From: Pseudomonas sp. Tri1
Lineage (GTDB): Bacteria > Pseudomonadota > Gammaproteobacteria > Pseudomonadales > Pseudomonadaceae
DNA: 64,000 bases
Direction of reading: 5' to 3'
NCBI RefSeq assembly: GCF_017968885.1
Contig: NZ_CP072913.1
Location: forward strand, 682,001 to 746,000
Shown here: piece after piece, positions 1 through 10,291 of the stretch
Position numbering within the stretch: position 1 is the stretch's first letter
Layout of the letters: the number at the start of each line of letters is the position of its first letter
Notes under the pieces: generated by a model
What the model was told of the DNA's origin: nothing
Database searches by the model: none
What the model saw: the letters and a program-made list of their open reading frames with translations, nothing else
Position numbers and translations under genes: made by a program

Positions 1-806
1 AGTTCAAGGATGTCTCCGAAGCCTATGAAGCGCTGAAAAGCGCCGACAAGCGCGCCGAGTACGACGAGCTGCGCCGCTACGGTCAGCACGGCCAGCCGTT
101 CCAGGGCCCGCCTGGCTGGCAGAGCCGTGGTGGTTTTGGTGGCCAGGACACCGGGGATTTCTCGGACTTCTTCAGTTCGATTTTCGGTAATCGCGGGCCG
201 GGCTTCGGTGGCGGACAGTCAGGTCGCAGCGCCGGCCGTCGAGGGCAAGACGTGGAAATGGAATTACCGATCTTCCTGGAAGAAACCCTGTCGAGCGAGT
301 CGAAAAAAGTCAGCTTCCAGGTGCCGCAGTACAACGCGGCCGGCCAGCACGTGAGCAACACCAGCAAAAGCCTGAACGTGAAGATCCCGCTGGGTGTGAC
401 CGACGGTGAACGCATCCGCCTCAAGGGCCAGGGCGCGCCGGGTATCGGTGGCGGTGCCAATGGCGATCTGTATTTGACCATTCGTTTCGCGCCGCACCCC
501 AAGTTCGATGTCGAAGGCCAGGACCTGATCATCACATTGCCCCTGGCGCCGTGGGAGTTGGCACTGGGCACCGAGGTGGCGGTGCCGACCCTTACCGGTA
601 AGATCAACCTCAAGGTCCCGGCCGGCAGCCAGAATGGCCAGCGCATGCGCGCCAAGGGCCACGGCCTGCGCAACAAGGCCGGCGAGCGCGGCTACCTGTT
701 CGTACAGCTCAAGGCCGTGATGCCCAAGGCCTGCGACGAGGCGGTCAAGGCGTTGTGGGCAGAGCTGGCGAAGAAAGCGGCGTTCGATCCGCGGGAGAAT
801 TTCTGA
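1..806 (+). CDS. cbpA: DnaJ-like co-chaperone CbpA (5' truncated)
   Basis: The gene enters from the left edge; the first complete codon is at position 3. The first visible residues ([20 protein letters not shown]) are the end of a J domain, helices III-IV. A Gly/Phe-rich linker follows, then two beta-barrel C-terminal substrate-binding domains ([47 protein letters not shown]). There is no Cys-rich zinc finger, which separates CbpA from DnaJ itself. CbpA stimulates the DnaK ATPase and binds curved DNA. The next gene is its specific modulator cbpM, 55 bp downstream on the same strand, which supports the name. The HPD motif would lie outside the window, so J-domain activity cannot be checked here. 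Confidence 0.93.
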   Translation, partial: FKDVSEAYEALKSADKRAEYDELRRYGQHGQPFQGPPGWQSRGGFGGQDTGDFSDFFSSIFGNRGPGFGGGQSGRSAGRRGQDVEMELPIFLEETLSSESKKVSFQVPQYNAAGQHVSNTSKSLNVKIPLGVTDGERIRLKGQGAPGIGGGANGDLYLTIRFAPHPKFDVEGQDLIITLPLAPWELALGTEVAVPTLTGKINLKVPAGSQNGQRMRAKGHGLRNKAGERGYLFVQLKAVMPKACDEAVKALWAELAKKAAFDPRENF

Positions 807-861
807 GGACAGCGGTCTTTGGACAGCTCCTACACAGTTAAAGCATTGGGAGAAGCAGACC

Positions 862-1161
862 ATGAACAACCCGATCATTGAACTGAACCTGATGGAGTTT
901 TGCGAGGCCGCCGCCTTGCAAGATATCCATGTGATCGAAATCGTCGCCCATGGCATCCTCGAACCCCACGGCGCGGCGCCGACCGATTGGCGTTTCACCG
1001 ATTACGAACTGGTCCTGGCCCGCCGTGCGGCCAAGCTGCGCCGCGAGCTGGAACTGGAATGGGAAGGCGTCGCCCTGGCGCTGGATCTGTTGGAAGAGGT
1101 GCAGCAACTGCGCAGCGAAAACCGCATGCTCAAGCAGCGGTTGGGGCGGTTGGTGGAGTGA
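862..1161 (+). CDS. cbpM: Chaperone modulator CbpM
   Basis: This is a 99-residue protein with a MerR-like fold signature and a C-terminal coiled coil (ALDLLEEVQQLRSENRMLKQ). Length, position directly after cbpA and the conserved N-terminal block (LNLMEFCEAAAL) match CbpM, which binds the CbpA J domain and blocks its action on DnaK. An AGAAGC-type purine stretch precedes the ATG at 862. It probably shares a transcript with cbpA. A REP doublet follows the stop, and the convergent ureC ends beyond it. Confidence 0.9.
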   Translation: MNNPIIELNLMEFCEAAALQDIHVIEIVAHGILEPHGAAPTDWRFTDYELVLARRAAKLRRELELEWEGVALALDLLEEVQQLRSENRMLKQRLGRLVE

Positions 1162-1188
1162 TAAACGCTCGATGAGCAAGCGCCAATC

Positions 1189-1274
1189 TGTGGGAGCAAG
1201 GCTTGCCCGCGATGAATTCAACTCGGTCCTCAAGCGTTGAGGCGCCTGTATCGCGAGCAAGCTTTGCTCCCACA
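1189..1274. repeat. REP doublet (cbpM-ureC)
   Basis: Two inverted copies of a Pseudomonas REP unit, TGTGGGAGCAAGGCTTGCC on the left and its inverted relative ending TTTGCTCCCACA on the right. They lie between the convergent genes cbpM and ureC. The copies are slightly diverged from the GTGGGAGCGAGCTTGC form used elsewhere in the window. Confidence 0.85.
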
Positions 1275-1301
1275 AGTCTTGCTCTCAGGCCCTCACTCCA
1301 T

Positions 1302-3002
1302 TCAAAACAGAAAATAGCGCTGCGCCATCGGTAGCACGTCAGCTGGTTCGCACCACAGCAACACCCCGTCGGCCTTGACCTGATACGTCTGCGGATCAAC
1401 GTCGATGCTCGGCAGGTAATCGTTGTGGATCAGGTCGGTCTTCTGCACATCGCGGCAGCCCTTGACCACGGCGATTCTCTTTTTCAGCCCAAGCTGTTGC
1501 GGCAACCCGGCCTCGGCGGCGGCCTGGCTGATGAAGGTCAGGCTGGTGGCGTGTCTTGAGCCGCCGTAGCTGGCGAACATCGGTCGGTAGTGCACTGGCT
1601 GCGGTGTCGGGATCGAGGCGTTGGCGTCGCCCATCAGGCTGGCGGCGATGGCCCCGCCCTTGAGGATAAGCGTCGGCTTGACGCCAAAGAACGCCGGGCG
1701 CCACAGCACCAGGTCGGCCCACTTGCCCACTTCGATGGAGCCCACTTCATGGCTGATGCCGTGGGTGATCGCCGGGTTGATGGTGTACTTGGCGATGTAG
1801 CGCTTGATGCGGAAGTTGTCGTTGCCTTCGCCATCGCCGGGCAGGGCACCGCGTTGCTTCTTCATCTTGTCGGCGGTCTGCCAGGTGCGCGTGATGACTT
1901 CGCCGACGCGGCCCATGGCCTGGCTGTCGGAGCTGATCATCGAGAACGCGCCGAGGTCGTGGAGAATGTCTTCGGCGGCGATGGTTTCGCGACGAATGCG
2001 GCTCTCGGCGAAGGCCACGTCTTCGGCGATGCTCGGGTCCAGGTGGTGACAGACCATCAGCATGTCCAGGTGTTCGTCGATGGTATTGCGGGTGAACGGT
2101 CGGGTCGGGTTGGTGGAGCTGGGCAACACGTTGGCGAAGCCGCAGGCCTTGATGATGTCCGGCGCGTGGCCGCCACCGGCGCCTTCGGTGTGGTAGGTGT
2201 GGATGGTCCGGCCTTTGAACGCGGCGAGGGTGGTTTCAACGAAACCGGATTCGTTGAGGGTGTCGGTGTGGATTGCCACCTGCACGTCGTACTGGTCGGC
2301 CACGCTCAGGCAGTTGTCGATGGCCGCCGGCGTGGTGCCCCAGTCTTCGTGCAGCTTCAGGCCGATGGCGCCGGCCTTGACCTGTTCGATCAACGGCTCC
2401 GGCAGGCTGGCGTTGCCCTTGCCGGTGAAGCCGATGTTCATGGGGAAGGCATCGGCGGCCTGGAGCATGCGCGCCAGGTGCCACGGCCCGGAGGTGCAAG
2501 TGGTGGCGTTGGTCCCGGTGGCCGGGCCGGTGCCGCCGCCGATCATGGTGGTGACGCCGCTCATCAATGCTTCTTCGATCTGCTGTGGGCAGATGAAGTG
2601 GATGTGGGTGTCGATGCCGCCCGCCGTGAGGATCATGCCTTCGCCGGCGATCACTTCGGTACTGGCACCGATGGCGATGGTCACGTCGGGCTGGATGTCC
2701 GGGTTACCGGCCTTGCCGATGGCTGCAATGCGCCCGTCCTTGAGGCCGACATCGGCCTTGACGATGCCCCAGTGGTCGATGATCAGCGCGTTGGTGATCA
2801 AGGTATCGACGACCTCGGCGGCCAGCAGTTGGCTCTGGCCCATACCGTCGCGAATCACCTTGCCACCGCCGAATTTCACTTCTTCGCCGTAGGTGGTGAA
2901 GTCTTTCTCTACTTCGATCCACAGCTCGGTGTCGGCCAGGCGGACCTTGTCACCAACGGTGGGGCCGAACATGTCGGCGTAGGCTTGGCGGGAGATTTTC
3001 AT
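1302..3002 (-). CDS. ureC: Urease alpha subunit UreC
   Basis: Catalytic subunit of nickel urease, which hydrolyses urea to ammonia and carbamate in the cytoplasm. The 566-residue length is typical. Active-site residues are visible: Ni ligands H133 and H135 (THIHF), carbamylated K216 with H218 (GLKLHEDWG), H245 (AIHTDTLNE), H271, the flap C318/H319 (MVCHHL) and D359 (SSDSQAMGR), all offset by one from Klebsiella numbering. The start is the ATG at 3002 ([14 protein letters not shown]). The open frame continues upstream, but only through REP sequence. ureB lies 140 bp upstream with a REP doublet in the gap, which is unusual inside a urease structural operon. The accessory genes ureEFG are not in the window. 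Confidence 0.98.
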   Translation of the reverse strand: MKISRQAYADMFGPTVGDKVRLADTELWIEVEKDFTTYGEEVKFGGGKVIRDGMGQSQLLAAEVVDTLITNALIIDHWGIVKADVGLKDGRIAAIGKAGNPDIQPDVTIAIGASTEVIAGEGMILTAGGIDTHIHFICPQQIEEALMSGVTTMIGGGTGPATGTNATTCTSGPWHLARMLQAADAFPMNIGFTGKGNASLPEPLIEQVKAGAIGLKLHEDWGTTPAAIDNCLSVADQYDVQVAIHTDTLNESGFVETTLAAFKGRTIHTYHTEGAGGGHAPDIIKACGFANVLPSSTNPTRPFTRNTIDEHLDMLMVCHHLDPSIAEDVAFAESRIRRETIAAEDILHDLGAFSMISSDSQAMGRVGEVITRTWQTADKMKKQRGALPGDGEGNDNFRIKRYIAKYTINPAITHGISHEVGSIEVGKWADLVLWRPAFFGVKPTLILKGGAIAASLMGDANASIPTPQPVHYRPMFASYGGSRHATSLTFISQAAAEAGLPQQLGLKKRIAVVKGCRDVQKTDLIHNDYLPSIDVDPQTYQVKADGVLLWCEPADVLPMAQRYFLF

Positions 3003-3053
3003 GTGCTTGCCTTGAGATTCAATTGAATGTTGAAACCGTTCGCTGCGCTCACT

Positions 3054-3118
3054 TATCGCGAGCAAGCTCGCTCCCACAGGGAAACGCGATCAAATGTGGG
3101 AGCGAGCTTGCTCGCGAT
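3054..3118. repeat. REP doublet between ureB and ureC
   Basis: Two REP units in the reverse arrangement to most others here: ATCGCGAGCAAGCTCGCTCC first, then GTGGGAGCGAGCTTGCTCGC, with about 18 bases between. The doublet sits inside the urease structural gene run and could form a strong hairpin in the message between ureB and ureC. Confidence 0.88.
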
Positions 3119-3142
3119 GAGGCCAGTACAGGCCTCCATGGC

Positions 3143-4517
<1,375 letters not shown>

Positions 4518-4526
4518 GGCGCGGCC

Positions 4527-4829
4527 TCAGGCGATGGGCTGGTGGACGGTGACCAGTTTGGTACCGTCGGGAAACGTCGCCTCGACCTGGATCTCCGGAA
4601 TCATTTCCGGGATGCCTTCCATCACTTGCTCGCGGGTCAGCAGCGTGGTGCCGTAATGCATCAGCTCGGCCACCGTCTGGCCGTCACGGGCACCTTCGAG
4701 CAACGCTGCGGAAATATAGGCCATGGCCTCCGGGTAGTTGAGCTTCAAGCCACGGGCCAACCGCCGTTCGGCGACGAGGCCGGCGGTGAAAATCAGCAGC
4801 TTGTCTTTTTCGCGTGGGGTCAGGTCCAT
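4527..4829 (-). CDS. ureA: Urease gamma subunit UreA
   Basis: The 100-residue gamma chain of urease. The standard family start [20 protein letters not shown] is at 4829, and the protein runs to VTVHQPIA. Upstream in-frame codons exist but read through REP sequence and are not part of the protein. UreA forms part of the structural trimer with UreB and UreC. It lies 150 bp after ureD, with a REP doublet in the gap. Confidence 0.97.
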   Translation of the reverse strand: MDLTPREKDKLLIFTAGLVAERRLARGLKLNYPEAMAYISAALLEGARDGQTVAELMHYGTTLLTREQVMEGIPEMIPEIQVEATFPDGTKLVTVHQPIA

Positions 4830-4879
4830 GTGCAATCCATAAGGGCAGATAAAAATTCTTCGCGGCAAACACATTCCAC

Positions 4880-4970
4880 TGTGGGAGCGAGCTTGCTCGC
4901 GATAGGGGTAGAACATTCAACATGAATGGCGACTGACACTCCGCTATCGCGAGCAAGCTCGCTCCCACAG
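4880..4970. repeat. REP doublet between ureD and ureA
   Basis: Left arm TGTGGGAGCGAGCTTGCTCG, right arm ending GAGCAAGCTCGCTCCCACA, separated by about 45 unrelated bases. The doublet occupies most of the ureD-ureA gap. Confidence 0.9.
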
Positions 4971-4980
4971 AAAAGCAAAT

Positions 4981-5832
4981 TCATGTACTCCAGATTCTGG
5001 GAGGGACCGCCTCCCGACCGAGCAACGCCGGGCGCAAAAGCCGCCACAATTCAATCAACCAACCCCGCGCCAGCAACGCCTCGCTCGCCAGGCACCGGGC
5101 CACAACCAGGCCGGGCAATTGGGTCAGGTCGCCGCGCACGTCATGGCCCAGGGATCGGCACTGCTCCAGCAGCGCACTGTCGATTTCGCCGGTCACCAGC
5201 AGCGTGGCAAACACCGGATCGCCGCCCAGGCCGATGGGCGAGTCGAGCAAGCCATCACCACCCACAATGCGCTGGCGCTCATGCCACAGCAACTGGCCGT
5301 CGCGGCGGATGTCCAGGCGCGACTGGAAATGCCCCAGATCGAACCGCTCGCCGCTGGCCGGTCGGCCCAGGGCAACCATGTCCCAGTAGAACAGCCGCCC
5401 ATCGCCCTGCAGGTCGATGCTCGTACTGAGTTGCGCCTGGGCCGCGCTGAAGACGATGGTTTCCTGGGGCAGCCACTCCAGGGTCGCACCGGCGGCCACG
5501 CTGAGGCTAAGTTGCTGGTACGCCGGGCCGGCGGCGCGATACCACTTGGCCGCGCCGGGGCTGGTCAGCTGCGCCCAGGCGCCGGGGCCGACGTGGGCCG
5601 AGATGTCCAAGCGGTCACCCCCGGCAATCCCGCCAGGCGGGTGGACGATGATGTGCTGGCACACCTCGGGGCCTTCGGCGTACAGGTGCTTCTGCACCCG
5701 CAGCGGGCCTTTATGGCGACGTTGGACCGGGCGTGTGCAGTCGCCAAAGCGGGCGTAACCCAGTTCCAGCTCGGCATGCCAGCTGGGGGTGAAGAGGGCT
5801 GAAGGCGCCATTAAAGAAACAGGTAGATTCAT
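4981..5832 (-). CDS. ureD: Urease accessory protein UreD
   Basis: A 283-residue UreD/UreH chaperone. Family blocks are clear: [69 protein letters not shown]. UreD binds the apo-urease and, with UreF and UreG, delivers nickel and CO2. Those two partners are not in the window. The gene is 31 bp downstream of urtE, so the transporter and enzyme genes may be co-transcribed. Confidence 0.97.
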   Translation of the reverse strand: MNLPVSLMAPSALFTPSWHAELELGYARFGDCTRPVQRRHKGPLRVQKHLYAEGPEVCQHIIVHPPGGIAGGDRLDISAHVGPGAWAQLTSPGAAKWYRAAGPAYQQLSLSVAAGATLEWLPQETIVFSAAQAQLSTSIDLQGDGRLFYWDMVALGRPASGERFDLGHFQSRLDIRRDGQLLWHERQRIVGGDGLLDSPIGLGGDPVFATLLVTGEIDSALLEQCRSLGHDVRGDLTQLPGLVVARCLASEALLARGWLIELWRLLRPALLGREAVPPRIWST

Positions 5833-5862
5833 GATTTCTGATTATCGTCAGGACGCTACAGA

Positions 5863-6561
5863 CTAGATCGTAACCAGCCCGCGCACACCCTCGGCTTCCA
5901 TATTTTCTCCGCGCCCCTGCTGCACGATCTCGCCCCGGGACATCACCAGGTATTGATCGGCCAGCTCGGCGGCGAAGTCGTAGAATTGCTCCACCAGCAA
6001 AATCGCCATGTCGCCCCGTGCCGCCAGTTTCTTGATGACCACGCCGATCTCCTTGATCACCGACGGTTGGATGCCTTCGGTGGGCTCATCGAGGATCAGC
6101 AGGCGTGGACGGCTGGCCAGGGCCCGGCCAATGGCGAGCTGTTGTTGCTGGCCGCCGGACAGGTCGCCACCACGGCGCTGTTTCATTTGCAGCAGCACCG
6201 GGAACAGTTCGTAGATAAACGCCGGCACCTCCTTGGCCTCAGAGCCAGGAAACCGCGACAGGCCCATCAGCAGGTTTTCTTCCACCGTCAGCCGCCCGAA
6301 AATTTCCCGGCCCTGGGGCACGTAGGCGATGCCGGCATGCACGCGCTGATGGGGCTTGAAGGTGGTGATGGCCTGGCCTTCCCAACTCACCGCGCCTTCC
6401 TTGGCCGGCAACAGGCCCATCAGGCATTTGAGCAAGGTGGTCTTGCCCACGCCGTTACGTCCCAACAGGCACGTCACCTCGCCGACCTTCACGTCGAACG
6501 ACAGGCCGCGCAGGATGTGGCTACCGCCGTAGTACTGGTGCAGCTTGTCGACTTGCAGCAT
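5863..6561 (-). CDS. urtE: Urea ABC transporter ATP-binding protein UrtE
   Basis: A 232-residue LivF-type ATPase. Walker A is GRNGVGKTTL, the signature is LSGGQQQQLAIGRAL, and Walker B is LLILDEPTEGI. With UrtD it energises the UrtBC permease for high-affinity urea import. The start MLQVDKLHQYYGG at 6561 fits the family; the open frame upstream of it is REP sequence. The urtE-urtD gap holds a REP doublet. Confidence 0.97.
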   Translation of the reverse strand: MLQVDKLHQYYGGSHILRGLSFDVKVGEVTCLLGRNGVGKTTLLKCLMGLLPAKEGAVSWEGQAITTFKPHQRVHAGIAYVPQGREIFGRLTVEENLLMGLSRFPGSEAKEVPAFIYELFPVLLQMKQRRGGDLSGGQQQQLAIGRALASRPRLLILDEPTEGIQPSVIKEIGVVIKKLAARGDMAILLVEQFYDFAAELADQYLVMSRGEIVQQGRGENMEAEGVRGLVTI

Positions 6562-6583
6562 CTTCAGATCTCCTCGAACCCCT

Positions 6584-6674
6584 TGTGGGAGCGAGCTTGC
6601 TCGCGATAGCGGTGGGTCAGCTTGCTTATTTGTTGAATGTGTCGCCGCCATCGCGAGCAAGCTCGCTCCCACAG
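6584..6674. repeat. REP doublet between urtD and urtE
   Basis: Left arm TGTGGGAGCGAGCTTGCTCG, right arm GAGCAAGCTCGCTCCCACA, about 45 bases apart. It lies between two genes whose products must act in one transporter. Confidence 0.9.
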
Positions 6675-6692
6675 AGGGCAGTGTTTGCCGGG

Positions 6693-7553
6693 CTACCGAC
6701 CGAGATACACCTCGATCACCCGCTCATTGTCCTGCACCTGTTCCAGCGAGCCTTCAGCCAGCACACTGCCCTGATGCAGCACGGTGACGTGGTCGGCAAT
6801 CGCGCCGACGAAGCCCATGTCGTGTTCCACCACCATCAGCGAATGCTTGCCCGCCAGGGATTTGAACAGCTCGGCGGTGAACTCGGTTTCGGCGTCGGTC
6901 ATGCCCGCCACCGGTTCGTCGAGCAGCAACAGTTGCGGGTCCTGCACCAGCAGCATGCCGATCTCCAGGAACTGTTTCTGCCCGTGGGACAACAACCCGG
7001 CAGCGCGATTGACCGACGTGGTAAGGCGAATGGTTTCCAGCACTTCGCTGATGCGCGCGTGTTGTTCGCCAGTGAGTTTGGCCCGCAGGCTGGCCCATAC
7101 CGATTTGTCGGTCTTGAGCGCCAGTTCCAGGTTTTCGAACACGCTCAAGGCTTCGAACACCGTGGGCTTCTGGAACTTGCGACCGATGCCGGCCTGGGCG
7201 ATCTGCACCTCGCTCATGCTGGTCAAGTCCAGGGTTTCGCCGAACCAGGCCTTGCCATGGCTGGGCCGGGTCTTGCCGGTGATCACGTCCATCAGCGTGG
7301 TCTTGCCCGCGCCGTTGGGGCCGATGATGCAGCGCAATTCGCCGACGCCGATGTACAGGTTCAGATCGTTCAAGGCCTTGAAGCCGTCGAAGCTGACGCT
7401 GATGTCTTCCAGGGTCAGGATGGTGCCGTGACGGGTGTTCAGGCCAACGCCCGCCGCCTGGCCGAGGCCGATGGCGTCGCGGCTGCTGCCCTGGTCTTTG
7501 TTGGGTTCGAGGATCGGTTCGAGCATGAACTCGGCCGTTGGCGTGATTCTCAT
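6693..7553 (-). CDS. urtD: Urea ABC transporter ATP-binding protein UrtD
   Basis: A 286-residue LivG-type ATPase. Walker A is GPNGAGKTTL, the signature region is LLSHGQKQFLEIGMLL, Walker B is LLLLDEPVAGM, and the H-loop is VVEHDMGFV. The ATG at 7553 (MRITPTAEF) overlaps the urtC stop by 4 bases. The N-terminal 40 residues before the nucleotide-binding domain (which begins LTLEDISVSFDGFKAL) are poorly structured, as in other Pseudomonas UrtD proteins. Confidence 0.96.
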   Translation of the reverse strand: MRITPTAEFMLEPILEPNKDQGSSRDAIGLGQAAGVGLNTRHGTILTLEDISVSFDGFKALNDLNLYIGVGELRCIIGPNGAGKTTLMDVITGKTRPSHGKAWFGETLDLTSMSEVQIAQAGIGRKFQKPTVFEALSVFENLELALKTDKSVWASLRAKLTGEQHARISEVLETIRLTTSVNRAAGLLSHGQKQFLEIGMLLVQDPQLLLLDEPVAGMTDAETEFTAELFKSLAGKHSLMVVEHDMGFVGAIADHVTVLHQGSVLAEGSLEQVQDNERVIEVYLGR

Positions 7554-8629
7554 GATTCGCCCCTTTTCTTCAGCAACCCGATCACGCCCTTGGGCAGATA
7601 CAGGGTCACGACGATGAACAGCGCACCGAGGAAGAACAGCCAGTACTCGGGAAACGCCACGGTGAACCAGCTCTTCATGCCATTGACCACGCCGGCGCCC
7701 AGCAGCGGCCCGATCAGCGTGCCACGCCCGCCGAGGGCGACCCACACGGCGGCTTCGATGGAGTTGGTCGGCGACATCTCGCTGGGGTTGATAATGCCCA
7801 CCTGCGGCACATACAACGCCCCCGCCAGGCCGCACAACACAGCGCTCAGCACCCAGACGAACAGTTTGAAGCCACGGGGATCGTAGCCGCAGAACATCAG
7901 GCGGTTTTCCGCGTCGCGCAGGGCGGTCAACACTCGACCGAATTTACTGCGGGCCAGGCGCCAGCCGATGAACAGGCTCGCCACCAAAAGCAGCACCGTT
8001 GCCAGGAACAGCACCGCCCGGGTGCCCGGCTCGGTGATGCCAAAGCCCAGGATCGAGCGGAAGTTGGTGAAGCCGTTGTTGCCGCCAAATCCGGTTTCGT
8101 TGCGGAAAAACAGCAGCATCCCGGCGAAGGTCAGGGCCTGGGTCATGATCGAGAAATACACGCCCTTGATCCGCGAGCGGAAGGCGAAGAAACCGAACAC
8201 CAACGCCAACATGCCCGGCGCCAGCACCACCAGGCACATTGCCCAGAGGAAACTGTTGGTACCGGCCCAGTACCAGGGCAACTCGGTCCACGACAAGAAG
8301 GTCATGAACGCCGGCAAGCCATCACCGGCGGCCTGGCGCATCAGGTACATACCCATGGCGTAGCCGCCCAGGGCGAAGAACAGGCCATGACCGAGGGAGA
8401 GCAAGCCGGCATAACCCCAGACCAGGTCCAGGGCCAGGGCGACGATGGCGTAGCAGAGAATCTTGCCCACCAGGGTCAGGGTATATGCCGAAACATGCAG
8501 CGGGTTGTCCGCCGCCAACAGCGACAACAGTGGCAGGCTCAGCAGCACGGCCAGGATCAGCACACCGACGGCGAGAGTGACTTTGGGGCCGGCCTTTTGC
8601 GTGGCCGTGAGCATCAGGGGCTGGTTCAT
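7550..8629 (-). CDS. urtC: Urea ABC transporter permease UrtC
   Basis: A 359-residue LivM-type inner-membrane permease with about ten hydrophobic helices (LAVGVLILAVLLSLPLLSLL, AIVALALDLVWGYAGLLSLG, and others). The family motif WGYAGLLSLGHGLFFALGGY is present. It pairs with UrtB to form the urea channel. The start overlaps the last base of urtB and the end overlaps urtD by 4 bases, showing tight translational coupling. Confidence 0.96.
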   Translation of the reverse strand: MNQPLMLTATQKAGPKVTLAVGVLILAVLLSLPLLSLLAADNPLHVSAYTLTLVGKILCYAIVALALDLVWGYAGLLSLGHGLFFALGGYAMGMYLMRQAAGDGLPAFMTFLSWTELPWYWAGTNSFLWAMCLVVLAPGMLALVFGFFAFRSRIKGVYFSIMTQALTFAGMLLFFRNETGFGGNNGFTNFRSILGFGITEPGTRAVLFLATVLLLVASLFIGWRLARSKFGRVLTALRDAENRLMFCGYDPRGFKLFVWVLSAVLCGLAGALYVPQVGIINPSEMSPTNSIEAAVWVALGGRGTLIGPLLGAGVVNGMKSWFTVAFPEYWLFFLGALFIVVTLYLPKGVIGLLKKRGES

Positions 8630-10131
8630 CAGTCGATTACCCGTCCTTTGAGCGCGAAGAGACCTTGCGGACGCTTCTGGATGAACAGAATGATCAACGC
8701 CAGGATCAGGATCTTGCCGAGTACGGCGCCGATCTGTGGTTCGAGAATCTTGTTGGCAATGCCCAGGCCGAACGCGGCGAACACGCTACCGGCCAACTGG
8801 CCGACGCCACCGAGCACCACCACCAGGAACGAGTCGATGATGTAGCTCTGGCCCAGGTCCGGGCCGACATTGCCGATCTGGCTCAGGGCCACGCCGCCGA
8901 GCCCGGCGATACCCGAGCCGAGGCCGAAGGCGAGCATGTCCACGCGACCGGTGGGCACGCCGCAGCAGGCGGCCATGTTGCGGTTCTGGGTGACGGCGCG
9001 CACGTTCAGGCCCAGGCGGGTCTTGTTCAGCAGCAGCCAGGTCAGCACCACCACGAACAGCGCGAAGGCAATGATCACGATGCGGTTGTACGGCAACACC
9101 AGATTCGGCAACACCTGGATCCCGCCCGACAGCCAGGCCGGGTTGGCGACTTCGACGTTCTGCGCACCGAACACCAGGCGCACCAGTTGGATCAGCATCA
9201 GGCTGATGCCCCAGGTGGCGAGCAGGGTTTCCAACGGACGCCCGTAGAGGTGGCGAATCACCGTGCGCTCCAGAGCCATGCCGATGGCGGCGGTGATGAA
9301 AAACGCCACCGGCAGGGCGATCAGTGGGTAGAACTCGATGGCGTTCGGGGCGAAGCGCTGGAACAGCATCTGCACCACGTAGGTGGAATAGGCCCCCAAC
9401 ATGAGCATCTCGCCGTGGGCCATGTTGATCACCCCCAGCAAGCCGAAGGTGATTGCCAGGCCGAGGGCGGCGAGCAGCAGGATCGAGCCCAGGGACATGC
9501 CGCTGAAGGCCTGGCCCAACAACTCGCCCACCAACAGTTTGCGCTTGACCTGGCTGAGGCTGGTTTCAGCGGCGGTGCGTACGTTGGCATCGGTTTCGAC
9601 GCCGGGTTCGAGCAAACCTTCGAGGCGGGTGCGGGCCAGCGGATCGCCGGTTTCCCCCAGCAACCGCACGGCGGCCAGGCGCACGCTCGGGTTGGCGTCC
9701 ACCAGTTGCAGGTTTGCCAGGGCCAGGCTCAGGGCGGCGTGCACGTCTTCGTCCTGCTCGCCGGCCAGTTGCCGATCGAGAAAGGCCAGTTGGGCCGGGC
9801 GGGCACTTTTTTGCAATTGCTGCGCGGCAGCCAGGCGTACGCGGGCATCGACGGCGAGCAGTTGATGGCTGGCCAGGGCTGTTTCGATCAGCCCGCGCAA
9901 GCGGTTGTTCAGGCGCAGGGTCTTGGGCTGGCCATCGACGGTCAACTGGCCTTGCTGCAAGGCATTGATCAGTTCGACACGCTCCGGCTCGGGCTGCGCG
10001 GCCCAGGTTTCCAGGAGCTTGGCCTGCTGGGTCGGGTTGGCGGCGACGAAGTCTTCGGCGTCACCGGCGTGGGCCTCCAGTGGCAACAGCAGCACCAGGG
10101 CGAGGATGAGGCGGTAAAGGGCGGTGGGCAT
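8629..10131 (-). CDS. urtB: Urea ABC transporter permease UrtB
   Basis: A 500-residue LivH-type permease. It has a signal-like N-terminus (ALYRLILALVLLLPLEAHAG) and a periplasmic extension of about 170 residues with HEAT-like Ala/Leu helices. The membrane core follows (LLLAALGLAITFGLLGVINMAHGEMLMLGAY). The long N-terminal extension is characteristic of proteobacterial UrtB compared with LivH. A REP doublet separates it from urtA. Confidence 0.96.
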   Translation of the reverse strand: MPTALYRLILALVLLLPLEAHAGDAEDFVAANPTQQAKLLETWAAQPEPERVELINALQQGQLTVDGQPKTLRLNNRLRGLIETALASHQLLAVDARVRLAAAQQLQKSARPAQLAFLDRQLAGEQDEDVHAALSLALANLQLVDANPSVRLAAVRLLGETGDPLARTRLEGLLEPGVETDANVRTAAETSLSQVKRKLLVGELLGQAFSGMSLGSILLLAALGLAITFGLLGVINMAHGEMLMLGAYSTYVVQMLFQRFAPNAIEFYPLIALPVAFFITAAIGMALERTVIRHLYGRPLETLLATWGISLMLIQLVRLVFGAQNVEVANPAWLSGGIQVLPNLVLPYNRIVIIAFALFVVVLTWLLLNKTRLGLNVRAVTQNRNMAACCGVPTGRVDMLAFGLGSGIAGLGGVALSQIGNVGPDLGQSYIIDSFLVVVLGGVGQLAGSVFAAFGLGIANKILEPQIGAVLGKILILALIILFIQKRPQGLFALKGRVID

Positions 10132-10154
10132 AGAGAGTCGCCTTGCGCGGACAA

Positions 10155-10243
10155 TGTGGGAGCGAGCTTGCTCGCGATGGCGGTGGGTCAGTCACATCAG
10201 TGTTGAACATGGGGCCGCTATCGCGAGCAAGCTCGCTGCCACA
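10155..10243. repeat. REP doublet between urtA and urtB
   Basis: Left arm TGTGGGAGCGAGCTTGCTCG, right arm GAGCAAGCTCGCTGCCACA with one C-to-G change. It lies just after urtA, where a stabilising 3' hairpin could favour the abundant binding-protein message over the downstream permease genes. Confidence 0.88.
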
Positions 10244-10291
10244 GGGATTTGTGTCGGTCAGAGCGTCATGCTCGGACCGACACCCATGGGC

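Noticed and set aside
1590..3026. Long open frame on the plus strand opposite ureC
   Set aside because: It is the antisense shadow of a well-supported gene; high GC keeps this frame open and the protein has low-complexity Gly/Ala/Asp/His content.
6562..6672. N-terminal extensions reading MGASLLAI- or [13 protein letters not shown] peptides before urtE, ureA, ureC and others
   Set aside because: These peptides are translations of REP sequence and are repeated before unrelated genes; family starts lie downstream.
8665..10206. 513-codon plus-strand frame opposite urtB
   Set aside because: Antisense shadow, rich in Gln, His and Ala with no known motif.
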